A stretch of 64,000 bases of DNA from Gelidibacter maritimus (GCF_014062315.1 NZ_JACGLT010000003.1:62001-126000), one strand, 5' to 3'; shown: positions 34,776-43,879, numbered from the stretch's first letter. Program-made: numbers and translations. Notes: generated by a model not told the origin, from the sequence alone.

Positions 34776-35738
34776 CTAACTCTCAGATGTCGTATACTTC
34801 TCGCCCAACTGCGTTAACATTTCAGCACTCATTTTCTTAAGATCAAATTTATGATTCCAATTCCAATCAGATCTGGCCACGCTATCGTCAATTGATTTTG
34901 GCCAAGTATCTGCAATTTGTTGCCTAAAATCGGGATTATAGGTAATGATAAAATCTTTAATATGATTTTGAATTTCAGAGGCAAGGTCATTCGGTGTAAA
35001 ACTCATGGCCGCCAAATTATATGAAGATCGTATGGTTAATTGATTGGCCGGTGCATCCATAATTTGAATGGTGGCATCAATGGCATCATCCATAAACATC
35101 ATTGGCAATTGGGTATCTTCAGAAAGGAAACTTGAATAATGCCCATCTGTGATGGCCCTGTGGTAAATTTCTACAGCATAATCGGTCGTACCGCCCCCTG
35201 GAGGTGTTTTCCAACTGATAATTCCTGGGTAGCGTAAACTCCGCACGTCAACACCGTATTTATCATGATAATACTCGCACCATCTTTCGCCAACCTGTTT
35301 GGTGATGCCATAAACTGTTGTTGGTGCCATAACGGTATGTTGCGGCGTATTAAATTTAGGAGTAGTAGGACCAAATACCGCAATACTTGAAGGCCAAAAT
35401 ACTTTTTCAATAAATTTGGCTTTGGCAAGGTTTAACACATGAAATAAGGAGTCCATATTTAAATCCCAAGCTTTCATCGGATATTTCTCTCCAGTGGCAC
35501 TCAGCATAGCCGCCATTAAATAAATGGTGGTGATGTTATATTTTTCTACACAATGTAAGATAGAACCATAATCCTGGGCGTCAACAATCTCAAAAAGACC
35601 TGAATTGACCACATCAAGATTATTATAACCAATGTCAGAAGCAATGACATTGTCATCGCCATGAATACGCCGTAATTTAAAGGTTAGTTCTGAACCAATT
35701 TGACCACAGGCTCCAATAATGAGAATTTTTTGAGACAT
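34776..35738 (-). CDS. NAD-dependent epimerase/dehydratase family, probable L-threonine 3-dehydrogenase
   Basis: A 320-residue extended SDR enzyme. The Rossmann motif GACGQIGSE (about 9-17), the NAD-binding region (ASDIGYNNL, YLMAAMLSATGEKYP), catalytic Ser in WPSSIAVFGPTTP and YGITK (Tyr-x-x-x-Lys, about 147-151) are all visible. GIISWKTPPGGGTTDYAVEIYHRAI and LPMMFMDDAIDATIQIMD are typical of the short-chain-type L-threonine 3-dehydrogenases, which oxidise threonine to 2-amino-3-oxobutyrate with NAD. This is a cytoplasmic housekeeping enzyme and full length for the family. It is monocistronic here. Confidence 0.87.
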   Translation of the reverse strand: MSQKILIIGACGQIGSELTFKLRRIHGDDNVIASDIGYNNLDVVNSGLFEIVDAQDYGSILHCVEKYNITTIYLMAAMLSATGEKYPMKAWDLNMDSLFHVLNLAKAKFIEKVFWPSSIAVFGPTTPKFNTPQHTVMAPTTVYGITKQVGERWCEYYHDKYGVDVRSLRYPGIISWKTPPGGGTTDYAVEIYHRAITDGHYSSFLSEDTQLPMMFMDDAIDATIQIMDAPANQLTIRSSYNLAAMSFTPNDLASEIQNHIKDFIITYNPDFRQQIADTWPKSIDDSVARSDWNWNHKFDLKKMSAEMLTQLGEKYTTSES

Positions 35739-35825
35739 TGTTGTTTAAATTTTAATGCAAAAGTACAAAGTTTTTTTAGGAAGAATGGGATGTTTTCAGG
35801 AATGAATTTTCCATTATTCCCACCA

Positions 35826-35884
35826 GTGGGTTTTAATACTTCGAGTTGCCCTGAGTAGAAAAGACAATTCTTTATTCGTACCTC
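35826..35884 (+). repeat. Dispersed degenerate 59-bp repeat, copy 1
   Basis: Aligns with 50049-50108 with one single-base gap; shared blocks include GTGGGTTTTA, CTTC, AAAAGA, ATTC and TACCTC. Overall identity by eye is about two thirds. Confidence 0.45.
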
Positions 35885-36064
35885 ATGAGCTCGCCCGCCC
35901 ACGCCAATCGGATAGCCCCCCGAGGCTCTTGATTTAGATCATAAAATCCTAATAAACCTTAATAAAAAAATAAAATTGTGTAGAATTTACACGATGTGTG
36001 GAACTAAAACGGGTGATTTACACAGTTGCTAAAATTTCAATAAAATCAAAAGATCAAATTAACT

Positions 36065-36128
36065 TGCTGATTTTCAGCAGTTAATCATTGACAATGGTTT
36101 TAACTCTCTCAGTGGCATGTTTATTTCT
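36065..36128 (+). promoter_or_regulatory. Candidate sigma-54 promoter with upstream dyad
   Basis: TGGCATG-TTTA-TTTCT (36113-36128) is one base off the sigma-54 -24/-12 pattern TGGCAcG-N4-TTGCt; the missing G in the -12 GC is a serious mismatch. A perfect 6-bp dyad (TGCTGA, TTT, TCAGCA at 36065-36079) sits 34 bp upstream, where an enhancer could lie. The neighbouring gene at 36978 encodes a sigma-54 activator. Confidence 0.3.
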
Positions 36129-36188
36129 AATTAAAACAGTAATACCACAGAACAACAAATAAACAATTAAACTTTAAAATTAAATATT

Positions 36189-36491
36189 ATGAAAAAAGTA
36201 GTTTTAACAGTCGCTATTATATTAGGAGGATTTTCAACATACGCAGTCTCTACAATACCTCCAACACCTCAGGTTGAATTGATAGCACAAGAAGAATATA
36301 AAGAGATCAAAGTTGAAGCACTTCCACAAGCCGTGAAAGATGCCTTGGCAAAAGATTTTCCTACGGCCACACTGACTAAGGCTTATGTAGGCGAAAAACA
36401 AGAATTGGAATACAAATTGGATCTTACAATTGAGGGAGAAGAATTATCGGTGTATGCTGATAAAGATGGAAACTGGGTTGAAAAGAAATAA
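36189..36491 (+). CDS. Small secreted PepSY-like (DUF2874-type) protein, copy 1
   Basis: A 100-residue exported protein: signal peptide about 1-19 (MKKVVLTVAIILGGFSTYA), then one PepSY-like unit with LPQAVKDALAKDFPTATLTKAYVG, YKLDLTIEGEELSVYADKDGNWVEK. Proteins of this kind are small periplasmic or secreted domains, often induced by envelope or metal stress signals and found near two-component systems; the exact role is unknown. It is about 65% identical to the gene 65 bp downstream, so the pair arose by tandem duplication. Confidence 0.8.
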   Translation: MKKVVLTVAIILGGFSTYAVSTIPPTPQVELIAQEEYKEIKVEALPQAVKDALAKDFPTATLTKAYVGEKQELEYKLDLTIEGEELSVYADKDGNWVEKK

Positions 36492-36556
36492 GGTTTTGTT
36501 TCCTGAATAATTCACAATCAATACAATACATAAGAATCAAATAAAATTTAAATATT

Positions 36557-36859
36557 ATGAAAAAGTTAGTTTTAACAGTAGCAATCGCTTTAGGAGGATT
36601 ATCAACTTATGCAACGACAGCATTTAATATGAATCAAACAGAGAAATTTGAAATCGTTGCACAGGAAGAATTTAAAGAAATCAAAGCTGAAGCACTTCCA
36701 CAAGCTGTGAAGGATGCACTGGCAAAAGATTTTCAGACCGCCACTCTAGATAAAGCTTATGTAAATGATAAGCAAGAATACAAATTGGAAATTACTCTTG
36801 ATGGAGCGGCATCAACAGTATATGCTGACAAGGATGGGAACTGGATTGAAAAAGAATAA
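36557..36859 (+). CDS. Small secreted PepSY-like (DUF2874-type) protein, copy 2
   Basis: A 100-residue paralogue of the preceding gene. Signal peptide MKKLVLTVAIALGGLSTYA, mature part with EEFKEIKAEALPQAVKDALA, FQTATLDKAY and YADKDGNWIEKE. Differences concentrate in the segment after signal cleavage and in the KQE-YK loop, where two residues are absent. Likely co-transcribed with copy 1; a terminator follows at 36884. Confidence 0.8.
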   Translation: MKKLVLTVAIALGGLSTYATTAFNMNQTEKFEIVAQEEFKEIKAEALPQAVKDALAKDFQTATLDKAYVNDKQEYKLEITLDGAASTVYADKDGNWIEKE

Positions 36860-36883
36860 AGTTTCATCACTTATTTAAGCAGG

Positions 36884-36918
36884 AAAAGGACGTTTTTAAG
36901 GAAGCGTCCTTTTTTTTA
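36884..36918 (+). terminator. Rho-independent terminator after the PepSY-like pair
   Basis: Stem AAAAGGACG/CGTCCTTTT with a loop of about 12 bases, running into T8. It separates the pair from the regulator gene. Confidence 0.85.
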
Positions 36919-36953
36919 TGTTTTTTTTAAATGGTTTAGTTAGTTTAACTTGA

Positions 36954-36961
36954 TATTTTTG
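36954..36961 (+). promoter_or_regulatory. Bacteroidota-type -7 box (TATTTTTG)
   Basis: TATTTTTG fits TAnnTTTG and lies 16 bp before the regulator start codon. No clear -33 TTTG is seen, so support is moderate. Confidence 0.45.
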
Positions 36962-36977
36962 TAAAAATGAATAAATT

Positions 36978-38324
36978 ATGAGTGCCATTCTTTTGGTTGA
37001 AGATGATGTGAGCTTTTCTGAGATGTTACGACGTTTCTTGGAGCGGCACCAGCATTCGGTGACCTTGTCATATACGCTTGAAGACGCCAAAACCAAGGTG
37101 AATATATCGTCTTTTGATTTAGTATTTGCTGATCTCAGGCTTCCCGATGGCGATGGAATTGCGCTACTCAACCATATCAAGACCAAGGATGCCTCGGTTC
37201 CGGTGGTATTGATGACAGGTTATGCCGAGGTGTCCACCGCAGTGAAGGCGATGAAGGAAGGTGCATTTGATTATATCTCTAAACCTTTCAATCCTGAAGA
37301 GGTGCTGCAAGTGGTCAAAAACGCACTTAAGGAGAAGCAGGATCTTAAAAAACCGAAAGAAGACTCAACTACCGCACCAAAGGGCCAGTCTACCGCGACA
37401 CCCGGTTTTGTCTCGGGCATAAGCGCCGCTTCTAAAGTACTGCATGACCATATCAATTTGGTGGCACCCACAAGCATGTCCGTTTTGATTTCTGGCGAAA
37501 GTGGCACGGGTAAAGAAGTAGTGGCAAAAGCCATTCATCTAAAAAGTTCAAGAAAAAACAGACCTTTTATTGCGGTAGATTGTGGAGCGATTCCGAAGGA
37601 AATTGCTTCAAGCGAATTTTTTGGCCATAAGAAAGGTTCTTTTACCGGCGCTATAAACGATAAAATTGGTCATTTTGAAGCCGCCAATCATGGCACATTA
37701 TTTTTAGATGAAGTTGGGAATTTGTCTTACGAAAATCAAATCCAATTGCTGCGTGCGCTCCAAGAAAGAAAGGTCAAGCCTATTGGAAGCAATGACGAAA
37801 TTGAAGTGGACATAAGATTGTTGACCGCAACTAATGAAGATTTGTTGAAGGCGGTGGAGCAAGGCGATTTTAGAGAGGATCTCTACCATCGACTGAATGA
37901 ATTTTTTATTAAAGTTCCCAATTTGCAAGAACGCCAGGATGATTTAATTCTCTACGCAGATTTCTTTCTTGAAAATGCCAATCAGCAATTGAACAAAGCA
38001 ATCATCGGATTTTCTTCTGAGGTCTTGAAAATTTTCCAGAATTACACTTGGCCGGGTAATCTAAGAGAACTTTCCAATGTCATAAAACGTGCTACCTTGC
38101 TAACTACTGGAGAGGTCATACATAAAGAAGTACTACCTCCTGAATTGTCTGCTGCACCTGCTAAAGAAACCGAGACAGCATCTTTCTCAGCCAAATCAAA
38201 CGAAAAAGATTTGATTATTAAAGTCCTTGAAGAGGCCAACAACAACAAAACCAAGGCGGCCAAACTTCTCAATGTTTCGAGAAAAACACTTTATAATAAA
38301 CTTAAGGAGTATAATCTGGAGTAA
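36978..38324 (+). CDS. NtrC-family sigma-54-dependent response regulator
   Basis: A 448-residue regulator. Receiver domain about 1-120 (acidic pair E8/D9/D10, phospho-acceptor Asp52 in FADLRLP, Lys102 in SKPFNP). The AAA+ domain is at about 147-385, with Walker A GESGTGKE (173-180), the sigma-54 contact loop GSFTGA (220-225, Ser in place of the usual Ala), Walker B LFLDEV (241-246) and the arginine-finger region REDLYHRLNEF. C-terminal Fis-type helix-turn-helix about 415-446 (NNNKTKAAKLLNVSRKTLYNKLKEY). The hybrid kinase gene is convergent and overlaps its last 23 bp, so the two probably form one pathway. Confidence 0.96.
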   Translation: MSAILLVEDDVSFSEMLRRFLERHQHSVTLSYTLEDAKTKVNISSFDLVFADLRLPDGDGIALLNHIKTKDASVPVVLMTGYAEVSTAVKAMKEGAFDYISKPFNPEEVLQVVKNALKEKQDLKKPKEDSTTAPKGQSTATPGFVSGISAASKVLHDHINLVAPTSMSVLISGESGTGKEVVAKAIHLKSSRKNRPFIAVDCGAIPKEIASSEFFGHKKGSFTGAINDKIGHFEAANHGTLFLDEVGNLSYENQIQLLRALQERKVKPIGSNDEIEVDIRLLTATNEDLLKAVEQGDFREDLYHRLNEFFIKVPNLQERQDDLILYADFFLENANQQLNKAIIGFSSEVLKIFQNYTWPGNLRELSNVIKRATLLTTGEVIHKEVLPPELSAAPAKETETASFSAKSNEKDLIIKVLEEANNNKTKAAKLLNVSRKTLYNKLKEYNLE

Positions 38325-40740
38325 TATACGCTTGCATGTCTTTATAAAAGGCCTTGAGTTCTTTCTCCAAAGCTTCCAAAATCTCATTATCTGCAACAGT
38401 CGCATGTTCTAGTACTTCTAAATGTGGTACTACTGAAGTGGCTTTTAATTGTTTGAACATGGTCAGCATGCGGTGGCTTAAATCGTTGATGGTTTTAATA
38501 TCATTTTCTTTTTGTGCCAACTTTAATTCGGCAATATGTTTTTTGGTGTCCTTTAAAAATAGCTCCAACAACGATTTTAGCGCTTCCTCGTCATGATTTA
38601 AGAAGCCCGCAATGGAATGCGTGTCAAAATGTTTAGAACGGTACGATGTCTTACTGTTTTCTTCTTCGGGTTTGGTGATGCGTTCAGGAAACAATTCACT
38701 TAAAATATCAACCCAGGTATGAGCCTCAAAAGGCTTGTAAACCACTTTTGAGAAGCCACTTTCTAGATAATCTTTGGTATTGATGTCCATCCTACCAGTC
38801 ATAGCAATAATAGGTTGCTGTTTATAAAAAGGCAACTGTTTGACGGTTTCCATAAAATGGAACCCATTCATTTTAGGTAATTGAATGTCGGTAATGATCA
38901 AGTCATAAGAGAGTGATTCCAATGCTGAGAGCGCCACCATGGCATCTTCAAAAGTATAGGTGGTAACTTGGTGCTGTTCCAAAATATCAGCAATAAGTTG
39001 TCGCAGTGAGGCATCGTCATCAACTACAACTGCCTTTAATTCAAATTGAGAAACTTCAGTGGCAATGGGCTTGGTCTCCACTTCTTCATAAGAAAGTTTC
39101 ACCGGAAAGGAAATTTCAAAAGAGCTACCTTCCCCAACAGCGCTTTTCAAGGACAATGAGCCTTTTAAAAGATTCATTAATTTTTTTGAAATGGCCAAAC
39201 CTAATCCAAAACCGGAGTGTTTGGTATTAGTGGATTGATTGACTTGTGTAAAGGCATTAAAAATATCCTTTTGTTTTTCTTTGCTAATTCCAATTCCAGT
39301 GTCAGTAATGGTTATGCTAACGCTATATTTATTATTTGACGCGTGTAATTTTGTGCTGATGCTAATGCTGCCTTCGTCGGTAAATTTGTAAGCATTCCCA
39401 ATCAGGTTATAAAGCACCTGTTTAATCCTAAATGGATCAGAGACAATGGTAATGTCAAGTGCCGGATCATGCTTGACAAGGAGCGCAATGGGCTTATCCG
39501 CATAAATGGCTTTGATGTTTGTGCTGGTCTCGTCCAAGACAGTTTTTAGGTTAAAGGGGATGCTTTCAATAGTGATATGACCATCCTCTAATTTTGAAAA
39601 TTCCAAAAGATCATCCACCAATTGGCTCATATAGGCAGAAGCATTTTTAATATGGTCTAAATAGTTGTCCTCTTTTGCATTTTGTGCCGTTTTTTGTAGT
39701 AATTCACTATAGCCCGAAATAGTACTTAAGGGCGATCTCAAATCATGGCTTACCATATTGATCAGTTGCTCCCTGCTTTTTAGAAGCGAATTGGTATAAG
39801 TGTTTGACTTTTCAAGCTCTTCACGATAACGCTGACTTTTCCAAAAATCGTTTAATATAACGATGGAGAAAATGACCACTAGGATGAAACTGATGATGGC
39901 GGCCATGTAAATAATGCTAGTGCCACGATCTAACGCCTCTTGTCGTTGTGCAATGATACTTTGCGATGAGGCTACCATTTCTCGTTCTAAAGTGCGGAGT
40001 AAATTACGTAACTGTCGTGAGGTCTTTAGATCGCTTTCAACCAATTCGCGTTCCTTTAGCATCAGGGATTGTCTTTGTGATGCTACTTCCTGTTGGATTT
40101 TTCTCAACATGTCTCGGGAGGTGGTCACAATGGAATCAATTTGTTTTTGATCGACCTTGCTTACGGAATCCTTTGCTTTAGACTCATTTGAAAATTGAAT
40201 AAAACCTTCCAGGACCTCTTTTACTTTAGGGTTGACTTCGGTCGGGTTTTCTACATAATCGTCCAAGGTTAATTTCCCTAAAATAGGATCGATACTCTTG
40301 AGTTTGTTGATGGTTTGTTCAATCGATTTTTCGGAGGTGTTTCGATCTTTTAGACGACGGAGTTCGCTTAAGTCCTGCTGTTTTTTATCAAAGATTACTT
40401 GAATACTGTCAAGCAATGCCTGTTGATATGAGTTATTCACCAAAATACGTAAAGTATCTATGGTGTTGATAAGACTGTCATTTTGCGACACATAGGCGTT
40501 AAATTTATCTGCAGTATTAAGTTGGAGTGCTGCTCTTGCCAGACTTTCATTTTCGTAGATGTCCGTGACCAACCCACTTATTTTTATGAGTTTCTGACGT
40601 TCTTTCAGGTCGTCAGTTTGGGTGGCTGTAAAATTACCCAATTCAGAAAAAACCAGCCATCCAGAAATTGCGGCTAAAACTCCAAGAGCGATATATCCAA
40701 AAAGCACCTTAAAAGTGATTTTTCTGCTAGATGATCTCAT
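38302..40740 (-). CDS. Hybrid histidine kinase with receiver and HPt domains
   Basis: Membrane phosphorelay sensor of about 812 residues. The frame is open to 40794, but ATG 40740 (MRSSSRKITFKVLFG) directly precedes the first membrane helix. Order: TM1 about 10-30; extracytoplasmic helical sensor about 32-280 (CHASE3-like, coiled-coil character); TM2 about 285-307 (IIYMAAIISFILVVIFSIVIL); HisKA with His332 in VSHDLRSPL; HATPase (NLIGNAYKF, DTGIGI, GFGLGLAI); receiver with Asp618 in TDIQLP; HPt with His756 in LSHRMLTMFKQL. It lacks a DNA-binding output, so phosphate should pass from HPt to a separate regulator, plausibly the convergent NtrC-type protein. Its C-terminal codons overlap that gene by 23 bp. 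Confidence 0.94.
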   Translation of the reverse strand: MRSSSRKITFKVLFGYIALGVLAAISGWLVFSELGNFTATQTDDLKERQKLIKISGLVTDIYENESLARAALQLNTADKFNAYVSQNDSLINTIDTLRILVNNSYQQALLDSIQVIFDKKQQDLSELRRLKDRNTSEKSIEQTINKLKSIDPILGKLTLDDYVENPTEVNPKVKEVLEGFIQFSNESKAKDSVSKVDQKQIDSIVTTSRDMLRKIQQEVASQRQSLMLKERELVESDLKTSRQLRNLLRTLEREMVASSQSIIAQRQEALDRGTSIIYMAAIISFILVVIFSIVILNDFWKSQRYREELEKSNTYTNSLLKSREQLINMVSHDLRSPLSTISGYSELLQKTAQNAKEDNYLDHIKNASAYMSQLVDDLLEFSKLEDGHITIESIPFNLKTVLDETSTNIKAIYADKPIALLVKHDPALDITIVSDPFRIKQVLYNLIGNAYKFTDEGSISISTKLHASNNKYSVSITITDTGIGISKEKQKDIFNAFTQVNQSTNTKHSGFGLGLAISKKLMNLLKGSLSLKSAVGEGSSFEISFPVKLSYEEVETKPIATEVSQFELKAVVVDDDASLRQLIADILEQHQVTTYTFEDAMVALSALESLSYDLIITDIQLPKMNGFHFMETVKQLPFYKQQPIIAMTGRMDINTKDYLESGFSKVVYKPFEAHTWVDILSELFPERITKPEEENSKTSYRSKHFDTHSIAGFLNHDEEALKSLLELFLKDTKKHIAELKLAQKENDIKTINDLSHRMLTMFKQLKATSVVPHLEVLEHATVADNEILEALEKELKAFYKDMQAYITPDYTP

Positions 40741-40921
40741 ATAAAATTGAAAAGGTAAGGCAAGATAAAAAATGTACGCCAATGCGGAGACCATTAAAAG
40801 TGATTTATGCCAAAAATAAATTTTCCGGTTTGGCCAATAATTGAAATATGAATAAAAGGAGATACGTTTAGATTAATTACCTTTGAACTTTAATTATTTA
40901 TCTTAAAACATCTCTTGTTGT

Positions 40922-41443
40922 ATGAAACAACTCTTTTTATTAAGTTTTTTAATCTTTATGGGTTGTAAATCGGAGCCAAAAACTGATGTAATTAATATAC
41001 AAGATCAGGAAAAATCCTATGTTTTTACCACAGCCGATATTCAAAAAATGGATTATACAGAGTATGTTTTAAGCGCAGATAGCAATCAGGCTATTTTGGA
41101 TTGGCAAAAATTCCAGGACTTACAAGCGCAGATTGAGCTTTTAAAGAATGGAGATCTTTCTTTTTTTAAGGTTGAGAAAAACATTATGCAAGAGTTTATT
41201 GCCGAATTAAAATTACAACAACCTCCAATCGTTATTACTCCAGCCATCCGATCGCGAATGACTGTTTTGGAAACTAATTTGTTAAGACTGCAAGACCTTG
41301 CCAATCTTGATAATATTAAGAAACCTGATCTTCTTGAAAGTATTAAGGGCTTGCTTGAGGCAAATGTGAACCTCATCCTTCAAATCAACAAAAAGTTTGA
41401 AAAAGAGGCACAACAGATTGAACTTCCGGTTAAAACAGAGTAG
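40922..41443 (+). CDS. Small lipoprotein of unknown function
   Basis: A 173-residue predicted lipoprotein (LSFLIFMGC, Cys15). The mature part is mostly helical with heptad-like leucines (QAIELL-like AQIELLKNGDLSFFKVEKNIMQEFIAELKL; LLRLQDLANLDNIKKPDLLESIKGLLEANVNLILQINKKFEKEAQQ), suggesting a coiled coil or helical bundle. No family recognised. It is divergent from the hybrid kinase gene (181 bp between starts) and could be linked to its signal, without proof. Confidence 0.75.
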   Translation: MKQLFLLSFLIFMGCKSEPKTDVINIQDQEKSYVFTTADIQKMDYTEYVLSADSNQAILDWQKFQDLQAQIELLKNGDLSFFKVEKNIMQEFIAELKLQQPPIVITPAIRSRMTVLETNLLRLQDLANLDNIKKPDLLESIKGLLEANVNLILQINKKFEKEAQQIELPVKTE

Positions 41444-41704
41444 TGGTGAGAGAGTGAGTGGTGAGAGATGAGTCATGTTGACGATAATTTAGATTTTTGC
41501 TTAGAGAAGTTTTGAATATTGAACACAGAATATCAAATTATGAAGTTTAATTAGGTTTGAAACTTTGAACTCGAAACTTTGAACCTGAAACCTGAAACTC
41601 GAAACCCTCCTCATTTCTCTTAATCTTTTGTTAATATGTAACAATTGCAGGGAACAAGCTTCATATTAATAACTAATTTTATTCAAATAAAACATTTAAA
41701 CACT
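41444..41704. repeat. Intergenic region with degenerate GAAACTTTGAAC-type repeats
   Basis: About 41560-41606 contains five to six irregular units of the GAAAC(T)TTGAAC/GAAACCT type, and 41443-41470 a GTGAGAGA-type stretch. No gene is supported. Irregular short units of this sort are common in flavobacterial intergenic DNA and are not CRISPR. Confidence 0.55.
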
Positions 41705-43771
41705 ATGAAAACCAATCTTAAGTATGCCTTGGCCACTACTGGATTCGTATTTATGACCGTAGTTGGTTGTAAAGAAGAACCGAAAAAAGATACCGCCATG
41801 GCAGAAGAAAAAATTCCCGGAATTGTTCTCGAAAATATGGACACTACGGTAAGTCCAAAAGACGATTTCTACAATTACGTCAACGGAAATTGGGCAAAAT
41901 CCAATACCATTCCCGATGATGAAACCCGTTGGGGTGGTTTTGGAGTTTTACGAAAGCAAACACGCCAAGACGTTTTGAACATTGTAAAGAACGCCCACGA
42001 ACTAGGGACCTATGCTGATGGCACTGACCAGAAGAAAGCGCTATTGCTTTTTCAGAGTGAGTTGGATTCTGTAGCAAGAAATAACGCCGGAATCGAGCCG
42101 CTCCAACCAATGCTAGAAGCTATTGAAGGCATTGAAAACCTTACCGACATGCAAACCGTTTACGCTACGGTTGATGGGGTAGGTGCGCCTTTTGCGGGAC
42201 TTGGTGCATCACCAAACCTTAATAACAGTAGCATGAATATGGCTTGGATCTATCCTGGGAGTCTTGGATTGCAAAGAGATTACTATTTAGATCAAGATGC
42301 CAAATCAAAAGAAATCAGACAGCAATATGTTGATCATATAATCAGAATGCTTCAGTTTATTGATTATGATGAAGCTACAGCAAAATCGGCGGCTGATAAA
42401 ATACTTGCCATGGAAACCAAATTGGCCGAGCCAAGATTGGATAAGGTAGCCATGAGAGATGCACGTAACTATAACAACCCAGTTCCTTTTGCAGAGCTAC
42501 AAAATATGACCTCTGCCATAGATTGGAAAAAGTTGATTGATGACTTGGGCATTGAAAAAAAGATTGATACGGTAAATGTGATGCAGCCAAAATATATGGC
42601 TTCTTTGCAAAACTTCTTAAAGCAAACGCCAATTGAAGATATCAAGACCTTAATGGTTTGGAATACGCTTAACGGTTCAGCGAATTACTTATCAACCGAA
42701 ATTGAAAAGGCCAATTGGGACTTTTACGCAAAAACGCTCAATGGGGCACAAAAACAACGTCCGGCAGAGGAGCGCGCTTTAGGGACTGTTGATGGTGCCG
42801 TGGGTGAAGCGATCGGGAAATTGTATGTGGAAGCAAAGTTTCCACCTGAGGCAAAAGCCAAAGCAGAAGAAATGATTGATGATGTTATTGAAGCTTTTCA
42901 AAACAGAATCAAGAAATTGGATTGGATGACCGAAGATACTAAAGAAATGGCCATCGAAAAGTTGGATAAATTTACGGTCAAAATTGCTTATCCTGATGAA
43001 TGGGAAGATTATTCAAATCTTGAAATAAAAGAAGGGAATACCTATGCGGAAAATATGAGAGCGGTGAGCAAGTGGGCAAGAGAAAAGAATTTTTCAGAAA
43101 TCAATGAACCAGTCGATAAAAAGCGATGGGGCATGGCACCACAAACCGTGAATGCGTATTTCAATCCGCGGAACAACGAGATTGTATTTCCAGCAGCTAT
43201 TTTACAACCTCCTTTTTACAATTACACTGCAGATGATGCCGTAAATTATGGTGGTATTGGTGCGGTTATTGGACATGAAATTTCTCATGCGTTCGATGAT
43301 TCGGGTGCACGTTTTGATGGCGATGGAAATTTGAGAAACTGGTGGACAGATAAAGATTTGGAGGAGTTTACCAAACGTGCTGATGCCTTGGCAGAACAGT
43401 ATAGCGGCATTGAAGTTTTAGACAGTGTCTATATTAATGGTAAATTTACCTTAGGCGAAAACATTGGCGATCTTGGTGGTTTACTAGGTGCTTATGATGG
43501 TTTACAACTCCATTTTGAGAAACACGGACGTCCTGAAAATATTGACGGATTTACGCCAGAACAACGTTTCTTTATGAGCTGGGCAACAGTTTGGAGAACC
43601 TTAATCAGAGAAGATGCCTTAAGGACCCAAATAAAAACGGATCCGCACTCACCAGGCGTTCAGAGAGCAACGCAGCCTTTAAAAAATATTGATGCGTTTT
43701 ATGAAGCTTTCGATATTCAAGAAGGTGATCCGATGTATTTGGCACCTGAAAAACGAGTGAGAATTTGGTAA
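41705..43771 (+). CDS. M13-family (neprilysin-like) zinc metallopeptidase, lipoprotein
   Basis: A 688-residue endopeptidase. The frame opens at 41645, but ATG 41705 gives the lipoprotein signal (LATTGFVFMTVVGC, Cys about 20), so it is preferred. N-terminal M13 domain from about 45 (MDTTVSPKDDFYNYVNGNW). Catalytic domain with HE524-525 in GHEISHAFDD (ligands His524 and His528, base Glu525), third zinc ligand Glu585 in ENIGDLGG, and substrate-binding NAYFNP, all intact. The C terminus ends APEKRVRIW, the usual family end. Expected to act in the periplasm or on the surface, degrading peptides. Flanked by a good terminator. Confidence 0.96.
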   Translation: MKTNLKYALATTGFVFMTVVGCKEEPKKDTAMAEEKIPGIVLENMDTTVSPKDDFYNYVNGNWAKSNTIPDDETRWGGFGVLRKQTRQDVLNIVKNAHELGTYADGTDQKKALLLFQSELDSVARNNAGIEPLQPMLEAIEGIENLTDMQTVYATVDGVGAPFAGLGASPNLNNSSMNMAWIYPGSLGLQRDYYLDQDAKSKEIRQQYVDHIIRMLQFIDYDEATAKSAADKILAMETKLAEPRLDKVAMRDARNYNNPVPFAELQNMTSAIDWKKLIDDLGIEKKIDTVNVMQPKYMASLQNFLKQTPIEDIKTLMVWNTLNGSANYLSTEIEKANWDFYAKTLNGAQKQRPAEERALGTVDGAVGEAIGKLYVEAKFPPEAKAKAEEMIDDVIEAFQNRIKKLDWMTEDTKEMAIEKLDKFTVKIAYPDEWEDYSNLEIKEGNTYAENMRAVSKWAREKNFSEINEPVDKKRWGMAPQTVNAYFNPRNNEIVFPAAILQPPFYNYTADDAVNYGGIGAVIGHEISHAFDDSGARFDGDGNLRNWWTDKDLEEFTKRADALAEQYSGIEVLDSVYINGKFTLGENIGDLGGLLGAYDGLQLHFEKHGRPENIDGFTPEQRFFMSWATVWRTLIREDALRTQIKTDPHSPGVQRATQPLKNIDAFYEAFDIQEGDPMYLAPEKRVRIW

Positions 43772-43792
43772 AATTCTCAAGTCGATGATAAC

Positions 43793-43826
43793 AAAAAAGC
43801 AGCCTCGTTAAAAGGCTGCTTTTTCG
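43793..43826 (+). terminator. Bidirectional-looking terminator between M13 and TPR genes
   Basis: Stem AAAAAGCAGCCT/AGGCTGCTTTTT with loop CGTTAAA, followed by CGTTTT. A run of A on the left side would also allow termination of the convergent TPR gene. Confidence 0.9.
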
Positions 43827-43879
43827 TTTTATATGATGCTGTGTTCTACCAATTAGTTTTAACTAATTAATTGGTGTTG

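Larger units (their letters stand above)
35739..36188 (+). other. Long intergenic region upstream of the PepSY-like pair
   Basis: No gene is supported. It holds a degenerate repeat also found at 50049-50108 (35826-35884), a G+C-richer patch (about 35885-35930), a dyad GTGTA-GAATT-TACAC (35978-35992), a perfect dyad TGCTGA-TTT-TCAGCA (36065-36079) and a sigma-54-like sequence (36113-36128). Confidence 0.6.

Noticed and set aside
35978-35992. GTGTA-GAATT-TACAC dyad
   Set aside because: Only 5-bp arms in A+T-rich DNA, about 200 bp from the next start; too weak to annotate as an operator.
41560-41606. GAAACTTTGAAC repeats as a CRISPR or attachment site
   Set aside because: No regular repeat length and no spacer; a common type of flavobacterial intergenic degeneracy.
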